Shown here in pieces: positions 32,183 to 40,327 of a DNA stretch of 64,000 nt. The notes under the pieces are model-generated. The model searched no databases, was not told the origin of the DNA, and saw nothing but the letters and a program-made list of their open reading frames with translations. Both the position numbers and the translations under genes were made by a program. Source of the DNA: Kribbella jejuensis (lineage in GTDB: Bacteria; Actinomycetota; Actinomycetes; Propionibacteriales; Kribbellaceae); contig NZ_VFMM01000001.1 of assembly GCF_006715085.1 (NCBI RefSeq), positions 3,100,001 to 3,164,000 on the forward strand, written 5' to 3'. The number at the start of each line of letters is the position of its first letter. Positions within the stretch are counted from its first letter, which is position 1.

Positions 32183-33307
32183 ATGGATTCCCCGCACGGC
32201 GTGTACCGCATCGGCGACAGCGGTGAGGCGGTCGCAGAGATCGTCGGCAAACTGCAACGACTCGGACTGCTCCAGGGCGGTCACGACGTCTACGACGAGG
32301 CGACCGCACACGCTGTCCGGGGCTTCCAGCAGCAACGCGGGCTGATGATCGACGGCATCGTCGGCCCGCAGACGTACCGGGCGATCGACGACGCCCGCTG
32401 GCGGCTGGGCGACCGGCTGCTGACCTACGTACCGGCGCATCCGCTCAGCGGTGACGACGTACTGAGCCTGCAGGCCAAGCTGCAGGAGCTCGGGTTCGCG
32501 GTCGCGCGGATCGACGGGATCTTCGGCGCCGACACCCAGCGGGCGGTGACCGAGTTCCAGCGGAACATGGGGCTGCCGGCCGACGGCACCTGCGGCCCGT
32601 CGACGTTCAAGGCGCTGCAGCGGATCCGCCCGATGGCGACCGGCGGCCGCCCCGACGCGCTCCGGGCCCGTGAGGCCGTTCGCGCGGCCGGCCCGCGGCT
32701 GTCCGGCAAGACTGTGGTGATCGACCCGGGCCACGGCGGCTTCGACTACGGCTGGGAGGGCTACGGCCTGCGCGAGTCCGACATCGCGTACGACCTGGCC
32801 GCCCGGATCGAGGGACGACTCGGCGCCACCGGCGTCCGCGCGTACCTGTCCCGCGGCCGCGACCAGGGCCCGGACGAGCTGTCCCGGGCCGCCTTCGCGA
32901 ACGAGACCGACGCGAACCTGTGCGTCTCGCTGCACACCGACGGTTCGACCAACCCGGACGCGCAGGGCGTCGCGACGTACTTCTACGGCAACGACCTGCA
33001 TGGCGCCACGTCGAGCGTCGGCGAGCAGTTCGCCGGGCTGGTGCAGCGCGAGATCGTCGCGCGTACCGACCTGCTCGACTGCCGGACCCACGCGAAGACC
33101 TGGGACCTGCTGCGGCGGACCAAGATGCCGGCCGTCCGGCTCGAGATCGGTTACGTGACCAACCCCCACGACTCGGCCCGCCTGGCCGACCCGGCCTTCC
33201 GGGACGTGATCGCCGAAGCGATCGTGGTCGCGATCCAGCGCGTCTACCTCCCCCCGGACCAAGACGCCGCCACCGGCATGCTCCGCCTCGGCCAACTCAC
33301 CGTGTAG
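32183..33307 (+). CDS. cwlM: N-acetylmuramoyl-L-alanine amidase family protein, CwlM-like
   Basis: 374 residues with two N-terminal peptidoglycan-binding type 1 domains (about 8-75, VRGFQQQRGLMIDGIVGPQTY; about 88-150, VTEFQRNMGLPADGTCGPST) and an Amidase_3 domain (about 174-360). Metal and catalytic positions are retained: His in VIDPGHGGFDYG, Glu in LRESDIAYDL, His in SLHTDG and Glu in RLEIGYVTNP. No signal peptide is present, as in mycobacterial CwlM, which acts mainly as a cytoplasmic regulator of MurA and MurJ when phosphorylated. AAGGAG precedes the ATG. The position after trxA matches mycobacteria. Confidence 0.92.
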   Translation: MDSPHGVYRIGDSGEAVAEIVGKLQRLGLLQGGHDVYDEATAHAVRGFQQQRGLMIDGIVGPQTYRAIDDARWRLGDRLLTYVPAHPLSGDDVLSLQAKLQELGFAVARIDGIFGADTQRAVTEFQRNMGLPADGTCGPSTFKALQRIRPMATGGRPDALRAREAVRAAGPRLSGKTVVIDPGHGGFDYGWEGYGLRESDIAYDLAARIEGRLGATGVRAYLSRGRDQGPDELSRAAFANETDANLCVSLHTDGSTNPDAQGVATYFYGNDLHGATSSVGEQFAGLVQREIVARTDLLDCRTHAKTWDLLRRTKMPAVRLEIGYVTNPHDSARLADPAFRDVIAEAIVVAIQRVYLPPDQDAATGMLRLGQLTV

Positions 33308-35398
33308 CTAGTGATCCTCGAGCTTGATCTTCGGGAGGATTCGGTCGAGGGCTCGCGGTAGCCACCAGGCGCGTTCGCCGAAGAGGCGCAGGACGGCGGG
33401 AACGATGACGCATCGGATCAGCAGCGCGTCGAGTAGGACTGCGGTGGCCAGGCCGAGCCCGAACTGTTTCAGCATGCGGTCCGGGCTGAGCAGGAAGGCT
33501 CCGAAGACCACGATCATGATCGCGGCCGCCGCCGTGATCACGCTGCCTGTGGTCGCGAGGCCTTCGCGCACCGCGGCTCGGGCATCCCTTGTCCGCCGCC
33601 ACTCCTCGTGGATCCGGGACACCAGGAACACCTCGTAGTCCATCGACAGTCCGAACACGATCGCGAAGATCATCACCGGGACGAACGCTTCGATGGGCCC
33701 GGCCTGCGCGCCGAACCAGCCATGCTGGAAGACCAGCGTGATCATGCCGAGCGAGGCGCCGATGCTGAGCAGGTTGAGTACGGCGGCCTTCAACGGAATC
33801 AGCACCGACCGGAACACCGCCATCAGCAGCAGTGCCGACAGGCCGACGACCACCAGTACGAAGATCGGCAGCCGCTTGCTCACCGCCGACGCGAAGTCGT
33901 CCGCGGCCGCCGTCGCTCCGCCGACCAGATGGGTCCCTTCGAGCTGCGGCAACGTGTCCTTCCGGAGCCGCTTGACGAGGTCGCTGGTCGCCGCGTCCTG
34001 CGGCGCCGATTTCGGAAACGCCAGTACCGTCGCGATCTTCCCGTCCGGCGTCAACTGCGGCGGCGTCACCGCGGCGATGTCCGGATCCTTCATCAGCGTC
34101 GGCCCGAGCGACTTCCCATCCCCCTCGGACACGATCACCAGCGGGCCGTTGAACCCGGGGCCGAACCCCTCTGCCAACAGGTCGTACGCCTTCCGGCTCG
34201 TCTTCGCCGGAGCATCCGTCCCCGCGTCCGCGAACCCGAGTCGCATGCCCAACGCCGGCAAGGACAGTGCGATCAAGGCAAGCACCCCGAGAACGAGCGG
34301 CACCCACGGGGCACGCTGTACGGCGCCGGCCAGCCTCCGCCAACCGTCGCCCGGAGTACGGCGCTGCTTCGCGGCGTGCTTGCGTACGCTGCGCTCGATC
34401 CGCTTGCCGAAGAGCGTGAGCAACGACGGCAGTAACGTGACCGCCGCGAGCATCGTCATCAACACGGTCATCGTCACGCCCAATGCGATGCCCTGCAGCG
34501 ATCCGAGCCCCAACGCCAGCAGACCGAGCAACGCGATCACGACAGTGCACCCGGCGAACATCACCGAACGGCCGGCAGTATCGAGGGCAACGACCTTCGG
34601 ATCGGCCGTGCCCTTCAACAGCTCGTGCCGGTACCGCGAGAAGATCAGCAACGCGTAGTCGATGCCGACACCGAGCCCGACCAGCATCATCACCGGCGTG
34701 GTGTACTCCGGCACCTTGAACAGATGCGACGCGAGCATCAGCAAGCCGACCGTGCTACCGACCGCGAACACCGCCGTCAGCAGCGGCAGTGTTGCCGCGA
34801 GCAACGATCCGAACAGGAACACCAGGATCACCAAGGCGGCCAGGATGCCAGCACCCTCGGACGCACCACCAGAGCTGTCCGCCGCGCTCCGCGCCAGGTC
34901 TCCACCGACCTCGACCTGGAAGCCTGGCCGGGCGAAGTCCTGCGCGCGATGGATGATCGTTCGGACGCCGTCCACCGGCATGTCCGCCGCCGCCACGTCC
35001 AGGCTCACGGACGAGTACGCCGTACGTCGATCTGTCGACATTGTCGGGTCCGCGACCGAGGACACGTGCGGAAGCCCGCGGACGGCGGCCAGCATCGACG
35101 CCAGCTGGGACTTGTCCGCGTCCAGCCCGCCGCCAGCTCTGACCACGAGCTGCACCGACGCCGTGTCGCCCTTCGGCTGATGCGCCTGGAAGATGTCCGT
35201 CACCCGTTGGGAGTCGGTCCCCGGCAACGAGTTGTCGCTGCGGTAGTTGGCGCCGACGACCGTCGCCGCGGCGATCACCGCGGCCAGCACCAGCACCCAG
35301 AGCAGCAGCGCCAGGCCCGCGTGCCGCATCGCCCAGCCCGAGACCCGGTGCAGCAGGCCGGGCCGGGTGACCTGTCGGATCGAGGTGTCCACTGTCAT
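33308..35398 (-). CDS. MMPL/RND-family membrane transporter
   Basis: 696-residue RND-superfamily exporter with two six-helix bundles (after a first helix at about 27-48) and two extracytoplasmic loops. Family motifs: ILAALVILVFLFGSLLAATLPLLTA, GLGVGIDYALLIFSRYRHEL and, in the second half, IFGLSMDYEVFLVSRIHEEWRR with GAFLLSPDRMLKQFGLGLA. These glycine/Asp-Tyr pairs form the proton relay. The substrate is likely a lipid or drug. Divergent from a PadR repressor with paired operators, so expression is probably substrate-inducible. Not part of the usual cwlM-parB neighbourhood, so probably inserted. Confidence 0.93.
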   Translation of the reverse strand: MTVDTSIRQVTRPGLLHRVSGWAMRHAGLALLLWVLVLAAVIAAATVVGANYRSDNSLPGTDSQRVTDIFQAHQPKGDTASVQLVVRAGGGLDADKSQLASMLAAVRGLPHVSSVADPTMSTDRRTAYSSVSLDVAAADMPVDGVRTIIHRAQDFARPGFQVEVGGDLARSAADSSGGASEGAGILAALVILVFLFGSLLAATLPLLTAVFAVGSTVGLLMLASHLFKVPEYTTPVMMLVGLGVGIDYALLIFSRYRHELLKGTADPKVVALDTAGRSVMFAGCTVVIALLGLLALGLGSLQGIALGVTMTVLMTMLAAVTLLPSLLTLFGKRIERSVRKHAAKQRRTPGDGWRRLAGAVQRAPWVPLVLGVLALIALSLPALGMRLGFADAGTDAPAKTSRKAYDLLAEGFGPGFNGPLVIVSEGDGKSLGPTLMKDPDIAAVTPPQLTPDGKIATVLAFPKSAPQDAATSDLVKRLRKDTLPQLEGTHLVGGATAAADDFASAVSKRLPIFVLVVVGLSALLLMAVFRSVLIPLKAAVLNLLSIGASLGMITLVFQHGWFGAQAGPIEAFVPVMIFAIVFGLSMDYEVFLVSRIHEEWRRTRDARAAVREGLATTGSVITAAAAIMIVVFGAFLLSPDRMLKQFGLGLATAVLLDALLIRCVIVPAVLRLFGERAWWLPRALDRILPKIKLEDH

Positions 35399-35413
35399 CG
35401 CAGTTCCTTGATA

Positions 35414-35429
35414 AGTAGATTGCCTACAT
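35414..35429. promoter_or_regulatory. PadR operator copy 1 (near MMPL start)
   Basis: AGTAGATTGCCTACAT contains the inverted repeat GTAG-N5-CTAC. It is repeated almost identically at 35458 (14 of 16 bases). It lies about 16 bases upstream of the MMPL transporter start codon, where binding would block that gene. Confidence 0.62.
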
Positions 35430-35457
35430 GTTGCCTCTCGACAGTAGCAGCTGTATG

Positions 35458-35473
35458 AGTAGACTGGCTACAT
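35458..35473. promoter_or_regulatory. PadR operator copy 2 over the padR start
   Basis: AGTAGACTGGCTACAT repeats the element at 35414 with a 44-base offset and runs into the padR ATG (35472). It includes TAGACT (35460-35465), a -10 placed so that transcription would begin at or next to the ATG, so binding would directly repress a leaderless padR mRNA. Confidence 0.62.
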
Positions 35474-35798
35474 GAAGGCGGATGCGCTGCGTGGACACCT
35501 GGACCCGATGATCCTGGCGGTCGTCGAGCACGAGCCGCTGCACGGCTACGCGATCATGGAGGCGCTGCTGGCCCGCAGCGGCGGTGAGCTCGACCTGCCG
35601 ACCGGCACGCTCTACCCGGCGCTGCGGCGGCTCGAGCGGGCCGGCTACCTGGCCAGTGAGTGGAGCACCGTCGGCGGACGGAAACGCCGTACCTATCAGC
35701 TCACCAGTTCCGGCGCGAAGATGCTTGCCTCAGGCAAGCAGGAGTGGCTGACCTTCCGCGCTGTGGTGGAAGGAGTGTTACGCCCGGGACAGGCGTAG
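35472..35798 (+). CDS. PadR-family transcriptional regulator
   Basis: 108-residue winged-helix regulator: LRGHLDPMILAVVEHEPLHGYAIMEAL, then the recognition region LPTGTLYPALRRLERAGYL and the wing GGRKRRTYQLTSSG. Short C-terminal dimerisation helix, as in PadR subfamily 2. Divergent from the MMPL exporter with two copies of a GTAG-N5-CTAC element between them; likely represses the exporter and itself and is released by the exported compound. The start has no Shine-Dalgarno, consistent with a leaderless mRNA. Overlaps the convergent permease-prefix protein by about 20 bases. Confidence 0.93.
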   Translation: MKADALRGHLDPMILAVVEHEPLHGYAIMEALLARSGGELDLPTGTLYPALRRLERAGYLASEWSTVGGRKRRTYQLTSSGAKMLASGKQEWLTFRAVVEGVLRPGQA

Positions 35799-36431
35799 GC
35801 AGCGCTCGGCCTGGACGCTGACCAGCACCAGCGGCAGGACGACGAACGCCCCGACGACGCCGAACGCGGGCACGCCCGGAGCGTGCGAGCTGGTCGCCGC
35901 CATCAGCACGCCCATCCCGGCGACCAGCGCGGATCCAACCAGGGCGAAGAGCGCCGTCACCCGACCGAGGTGCTCACGCACCACGGGATAGCGCACGCCG
36001 ATCCCGGTACCGATCACGGCAAGTACCGCACCGGCGATCACCACGATGCCGACCGCGCGGACCATCGTCTGCAGCAGCTCGTTCAGAGCGCTCGTCGACT
36101 GCGGCTCCTGCGTCCAGATCCAGGCGCCGCCCTGCCACACGATCGGCTGGATCAGCAGCGCGAACAGCAACATCATCGCGGTACGACGACTCTGGCTGAT
36201 CGCCAGCTCGGCGCGGTACCCGGGTACGACGTCGGCGAGGTCGCCGAAGTCCGCGACCGCCTCACGCTCCGCGTCGTACCGCTCGTGCCCGTCCGCCTCG
36301 AACGCCTCGGTGGCGTCGGTCAGGTGATCCCGGGCCTCGGCCAGGAGATCCGCCTTGCGGCGTCGCGGCCCCCGCAGCTCGCGGCTCAGTGCGGCCAGGT
36401 AGTCGTCGACCGGCGTACTGGGTGTGGACAC
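35778..36431 (-). CDS. Permease-prefix-type membrane protein
   Basis: About 217 residues from GTG 36431 (an upstream start at 36464 is also open). The N-terminal 75 residues are the soluble prefix domain found beside PadR regulators (VDDYLAALSRELRGPRRRK, EARDHLTDATEAFEADG, EAVADFGDLADVVPGY), followed by four or five membrane helices (MMLLFALLIQPIVWQ, VGIVVIAGAVLAVIGTGIG, ALFALVGSALVAGMGVLMA). Such proteins are usually encoded next to a PadR gene, as here, though convergent instead of co-directional. Function unknown. Confidence 0.8.
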   Translation of the reverse strand: MSTPSTPVDDYLAALSRELRGPRRRKADLLAEARDHLTDATEAFEADGHERYDAEREAVADFGDLADVVPGYRAELAISQSRRTAMMLLFALLIQPIVWQGGAWIWTQEPQSTSALNELLQTMVRAVGIVVIAGAVLAVIGTGIGVRYPVVREHLGRVTALFALVGSALVAGMGVLMAATSSHAPGVPAFGVVGAFVVLPLVLVSVQAERCLRLSRA

Positions 36432-36460
36432 CCCTCCAGTATGAGCAGGCCGGCTACGGA

Positions 36461-36850
36461 TCACGTCCGGGGTCCCACTGACTCGCCCCTGAGCTTCCTG
36501 CGACGGTGCAGTACGACGAAGTAGCCGGCGTACGCGATCAGCACCAGCGCGAAGCCGACCTGCTCCACGACCGGTGTTGATCCCTCGGGCCAGAGATGGC
36601 CTTCGAGGTAGTGATGGATGTAGCCGCTCTGGTAGACGGTCTCGCCGCCCAGGCGGCGGAAGTACTTCTCGGTCGCGGTGACCGGGCAGCCGAAGTCGAC
36701 CAGCGTGATGACGAGGTTCCAGACCACGATCGCGAGGTGGAACCAGATCAGCCGCGGCCAGCGCCAGGCGAGAAATCCGCCGACCACGAAGAACAGCAGC
36801 AGGGCGCCGTGCAGGACCATGACCGCATCCGCCAGCACCCGCCAGATCAT
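36461..36850 (-). CDS. DUF2784 family membrane protein
   Basis: 129-residue protein with four predicted helices, matching DUF2784: MVLHGALLLFFVVGGFLAWRW, then WFHLAIVVWNLVITLVDFGCPVT with the conserved Cys-Pro, TEKYFRRLGGETVYQSGYIHHYLEG, and a last helix before a basic tail. Role unknown. Its start overlaps the stop of the GNAT gene upstream (ATGA), so the two are co-translated. Confidence 0.88.
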   Translation of the reverse strand: MIWRVLADAVMVLHGALLLFFVVGGFLAWRWPRLIWFHLAIVVWNLVITLVDFGCPVTATEKYFRRLGGETVYQSGYIHHYLEGHLWPEGSTPVVEQVGFALVLIAYAGYFVVLHRRRKLRGESVGPRT

Positions 36851-37500
36851 TCGGAGCCGGACCTCAACGCGTCCCGGACCGTGACCGGGGCAGGCGGCGA
36901 GTGCTCCGGCCGGATCGCGCCCATCAGGCGCTCGACGGCCGCCTCCATCTCACTGCGCCACGTGATCGCCGAGCGCAGGTCGAGCCGCAGCCTCGGGTTG
37001 CGCGGATGCTCCCGCACCACGCCGAAACCCACCGCCCGGAGGAACTCGGTCGGCCACACGCAGCTCGGCCCGTCCCAGCGCGAGTCGCCGAACGCCTCGA
37101 CAGCCCGGAACCCGCGCTTGAGGACGTCCTTGGCGACCGCCTGGACCAGGATCTTCCCCAGCCCGAGTCCCAGGTACCGCGGCAGGACCCGCCCGGTCGC
37201 GAGTACGACGGCGTCCGGGCTGACCGGTGCGGTCGGGAACGCCTGGACGCGGGGCAGGTACTTCGCCGGGGCGTACACGGCGAACCCGGCCGGCTCGTCG
37301 TCGACGTACAGCACCATCCCCGCGGTACCCCAGTCGAGCAGCAGCTGGGACAGCCACGCCTCCTTCTCGAGCGCGGTGTCGCCGTTGCGGACCGCCTGCC
37401 GGGCGGCCACCGGGTCGAGCTCCCAGAAGACGCAATGACGGCACGGCACCGGTAGCTCGTCGAGGTTGGCGAGCGTCAGCGGTTCGAGCCGTCGGGCCAT
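36847..37500 (-). CDS. GNAT-family acetyltransferase-like protein
   Basis: 217-residue protein with a GNAT core: EPAGFAVYAPAKYLPR, then LATGRVLPRYLGLGLGKILVQAV in the acetyl-CoA loop position, and FRAVEAFGD. The N-terminal CRHCVFWELDP (Cys-x2-Cys-x3-Trp) is a hallmark of a subgroup conserved near parB in Actinobacteria; I think it corresponds to the gene between cwlM and parB in mycobacteria (Rv3916c), but I could not check this. Substrate unknown. Confidence 0.8.
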   Translation of the reverse strand: MARRLEPLTLANLDELPVPCRHCVFWELDPVAARQAVRNGDTALEKEAWLSQLLLDWGTAGMVLYVDDEPAGFAVYAPAKYLPRVQAFPTAPVSPDAVVLATGRVLPRYLGLGLGKILVQAVAKDVLKRGFRAVEAFGDSRWDGPSCVWPTEFLRAVGFGVVREHPRNPRLRLDLRSAITWRSEMEAAVERLMGAIRPEHSPPAPVTVRDALRSGSE

Positions 37501-37541
37501 CAGCGCATCCCGGAACGGGCTGTTAGTTCGGTCACGGTGCG

Positions 37542-37742
37542 TCAGCGCACCGCTGGTTCGGCCGCCGGTTCCGGCACCGGTGCCGGGGTCCGTGCATCGG
37601 GAGTACGGGTCGCCTCCGGGGCGACGTACCGCTGCTGCACCTTCGCGGCCGGTTGCCGCCGGAACAGCTCGCCGGCGAATCCGGCCAGCAGGCCCAGCAG
37701 CAGCCCGCCGAGCGTCCAGCCGGCTGTCCTGCCCACGCTCAT
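37542..37742 (-). CDS. Small single-pass membrane protein
   Basis: 66 residues: one N-terminal helix (TAGWTLGGLLLGLLAGFAGELF), a basic stretch and a Pro/Ala-rich tail (TPAPVPEPAAEPAV). Weak but coding-like third-position bias and a sensible place between the GNAT gene and the aminotransferase support it. No family recognised. Confidence 0.5.
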   Translation of the reverse strand: MSVGRTAGWTLGGLLLGLLAGFAGELFRRQPAAKVQQRYVAPEATRTPDARTPAPVPEPAAEPAVR

Positions 37743-37933
37743 CCTGAATCCTTCCGGTTCACCTCTCAGGCCGCACCACCCGGCCCGGCTGTCTCAGCAG
37801 CCAGATCCCGGCATGGTCGAACCTGGCCCCTATAAGGCATGGTAGTGAGAGGTCACGCCGATCCCCAGCCCGGACTCGGGTCTGTCGACGTAACCTGGTG
37901 ACTTCCCCCTCGATCACCGTTGGAGTGGCCCTC

Positions 37934-39244
37934 GTGAGTGCTGACGTGCCCGATGTCCGGCAGACCCGTCTCGACAACTACGTCGAGGCGTACGCAGCCC
38001 GGACCAAGGGCATGACCGCATCGGAGATCCGTGCCCTCTTCTCGGTCGCCAGCCGGCCCGAGGTCGTCTCGCTGGCCGGCGGCATGCCGAACATCGGCGG
38101 CCTGCCGCTGGACGTGGTCGGCGGCGCGGTCCGCGACCTGGTGATCGACAACGGCGCCGTCGCGATGCAGTACGGCTCCGGTCAGGGTGACCCGACGCTG
38201 CGTGACCAGATCTGCGACATCATGCGGCTCGAGGGCATCGAGGCGCACCCGGACGACGTCGTGGTCACGGTCGGCAGCCAGCAGGCCGTCGACCTGGTGA
38301 CACGGGTGTTCTGCGACCCGGGCGACGTGGTGATCTGCGAGGCACCGTCGTACGTCGGCGCGCTCGGCGTGTTCCGTGCGTACCAGTGCGAAGTCGTGCA
38401 CGTCGCGATGGACGACGACGGCGTCGTCCCGGAGGCGCTGGAGCAAGCGATCGCATCCGTGCGCGCGGCCGGCAAGCGGATCAAGTTCTTCTACACGATC
38501 CCCAACTTCCACAACCCCGCCGGGGTCTCGCTGTCCGACGAGCGGCGGGCGCGGGTGCTGGAGATCTGCCAGCGGGCCTCGGTGCTGGTGCTGGAGGACA
38601 ACCCGTACGGGCTGCTCGGGTTCGAAGGCGAGCCGCAGCGCGCGCTGCGGGCGGACGATCGCGAAGGCGTGATCTACCTGGGCTCGTTCTCGAAGACGTT
38701 CGCGCCCGGGTTCCGGGTCGGCTGGGCGGTCGCGCCGCACGCCGTGCGGGAGAAACTCGTGCTGGCGCAGGAGTCCGCGACGCTGTGCCCACCGATCTTC
38801 AGTCAGCTCGCTATCTCGTCGTACCTGATCCGGCACGACTGGATGGGGCAGGTGAAGCAGTTCCGCGAGATGTACCGCGAGCGCCGGGACGCGATGCTCG
38901 CGGCGCTCACCGAGAAGATGCCGGCGGCAACGACCTGGACGCGGCCGCGGGGTGGCTTCTACGTCTGGCTGACGCTGCCCGAAGGGCTGGACGCGAAGGC
39001 GATGCTGCCGCGGGCGGTCACGGCGCGGGTCGCGTACGTGCCCGGAACCGCCTTCTTCGCCGACGGTTTCGGCTCCCAGTGCATGCGGTTGTCGTACTGT
39101 CATCCGACGCCGGAGCGGATCACCGAAGGCGTCGGCCGGCTGGCCGCGGTGATCCACGAGGAGCTCGAGCTCCGGCAGACGTTCGGCCCGCTGCCGCCCG
39201 GCGCCGGCCGCGACTACGACGCACCGGGGCCGGAGCTTTCGTAG
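37934..39244 (+). CDS. PLP-dependent aminotransferase (2-aminoadipate-aminotransferase-like)
   Basis: Fold-type I aminotransferase of about 436 residues: SLAGGMPNIGGLPLD, MQYGSGQGDPTLRDQI, YTIPNFHNPAGVSLS, LVLEDNPYGLLGFEG and the PLP Lys in YLGSFSKTFAPGFRVGW. It lacks the GntR domain of MocR regulators. Similarity is to LysN/2-aminoadipate and aromatic aminotransferases. I prefer GTG 37934 (GGAG upstream) to the longer starts. Lies before a D-Ala-D-Ala-ligase-like gene. Confidence 0.9.
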   Translation: MSADVPDVRQTRLDNYVEAYAARTKGMTASEIRALFSVASRPEVVSLAGGMPNIGGLPLDVVGGAVRDLVIDNGAVAMQYGSGQGDPTLRDQICDIMRLEGIEAHPDDVVVTVGSQQAVDLVTRVFCDPGDVVICEAPSYVGALGVFRAYQCEVVHVAMDDDGVVPEALEQAIASVRAAGKRIKFFYTIPNFHNPAGVSLSDERRARVLEICQRASVLVLEDNPYGLLGFEGEPQRALRADDREGVIYLGSFSKTFAPGFRVGWAVAPHAVREKLVLAQESATLCPPIFSQLAISSYLIRHDWMGQVKQFREMYRERRDAMLAALTEKMPAATTWTRPRGGFYVWLTLPEGLDAKAMLPRAVTARVAYVPGTAFFADGFGSQCMRLSYCHPTPERITEGVGRLAAVIHEELELRQTFGPLPPGAGRDYDAPGPELS

Positions 39245-39379
39245 CGGTGCCTCCGCAAAGGTTGCGCAAGGGACCTGCGGGTGGCCGGGGGTCCAGGACG
39301 CGGTAGGGGTACCGTTCCAGTGGGCCTCGGGGCCGGCGACCGTGCCGGAGAACGCCCACGAGTGATCGGGATATTTGTG

Positions 39380-40327
39380 ATGAGTGATCTGGGTCGAGTG
39401 CTGGTACTGGCCGGTGGTCTGTCGCACGAGCGGGACGTCTCGCTGCGCTCCGGCCGCCGGGTCGCGGACGCCCTGCGCAGTGTCGGGGTCGAGGTCGAGC
39501 AGCGTGATGTCGACGCCTCCCTCGTCGACCGGCTGCGCGCGGATCCGCCGGACGCGGTGTTCCCCGTCCTGCACGGCGTCACCGGCGAGGACGGCGCGCT
39601 CCGCCAGGTCCTCGACCTGTACGGCGTTCCGTACGTCGGCGCCGACGCGGCCGCGTGCCGGACGGCGTTCGACAAGCCGGTCGCGTCGACGGTCGTCGGC
39701 AATGCGGGTCTGCACACGCCCGCGTCCGTCGTCCTCGGGCACGACACGTTCCGCGAGCTGGGCGCCGCCGCGCTGATGGAGGCCGTCGTCGGGCAGATCG
39801 GGCTGCCGCTGGTCGTGAAGCCGGCCCGTGGTGGTTCAGCGCTGGGCGCTTCGATCGTGCGGTCGGCGGACGAGCTGCCGGCGGCGATGGTGAACTGCTA
39901 CGCCTACGGTCCGGTGGCGTTGATCGAGCAGTACGTCGACGGGACGGAGGTCGCCGTGACGGTCGTCGACACGGGCGACGGTCCGCGGGCGTTGCCGGCT
40001 GTGGAGATTCGGCCGGACTCGGGGTTCTACGACTACGAGGCGCGGTACACGGCCGGGGCGACGCAGTTCGTCGTACCCGCTCGGCTGGAGCCGGAGGCGG
40101 CGGGTGCTTGCGCCGCGGCCGCCGTACAGGCTCATCAGGCGCTCGGTCTGCGCGACCTGTCGCGGACGGACCTGGTTGTGGATGCCGCCGGGGTGCCATG
40201 GTTCCTGGAAGTCAATGTGGCGCCGGGGATGACTGAAACGTCGTTGGTACCGCTGGCCGCCGAGGCCGCCGGGATCGAGCTCGGTGTGCTCTGCCGTGAC
40301 CTGCTCGCCACCGCTGCCGCACGCTGA
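39380..40327 (+). CDS. D-alanine-D-alanine ligase family ATP-grasp protein
   Basis: 315-residue ATP-grasp enzyme: N-terminal VLVLAGGLSHERDVSLRSG, FPVLHGVTGEDGALRQVLDLYGVPYVG, ATP-binding LVVKPARGGSALGASIV, and metal/ATP ligands in WFLEVNVAPGMTETSLVPLAA. The ligase signature usually reads E-x-N-T-x-P-G-x-T; here it is E-x-N-V-A-P-G-M-T, so the fold and site are kept. It may be a second Ddl or a related ligase. Overlaps the SURF1 gene by one base. ATG at 39380 follows an alternative GTG at 39377. Confidence 0.88.
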   Translation: MSDLGRVLVLAGGLSHERDVSLRSGRRVADALRSVGVEVEQRDVDASLVDRLRADPPDAVFPVLHGVTGEDGALRQVLDLYGVPYVGADAAACRTAFDKPVASTVVGNAGLHTPASVVLGHDTFRELGAAALMEAVVGQIGLPLVVKPARGGSALGASIVRSADELPAAMVNCYAYGPVALIEQYVDGTEVAVTVVDTGDGPRALPAVEIRPDSGFYDYEARYTAGATQFVVPARLEPEAAGACAAAAVQAHQALGLRDLSRTDLVVDAAGVPWFLEVNVAPGMTETSLVPLAAEAAGIELGVLCRDLLATAAAR

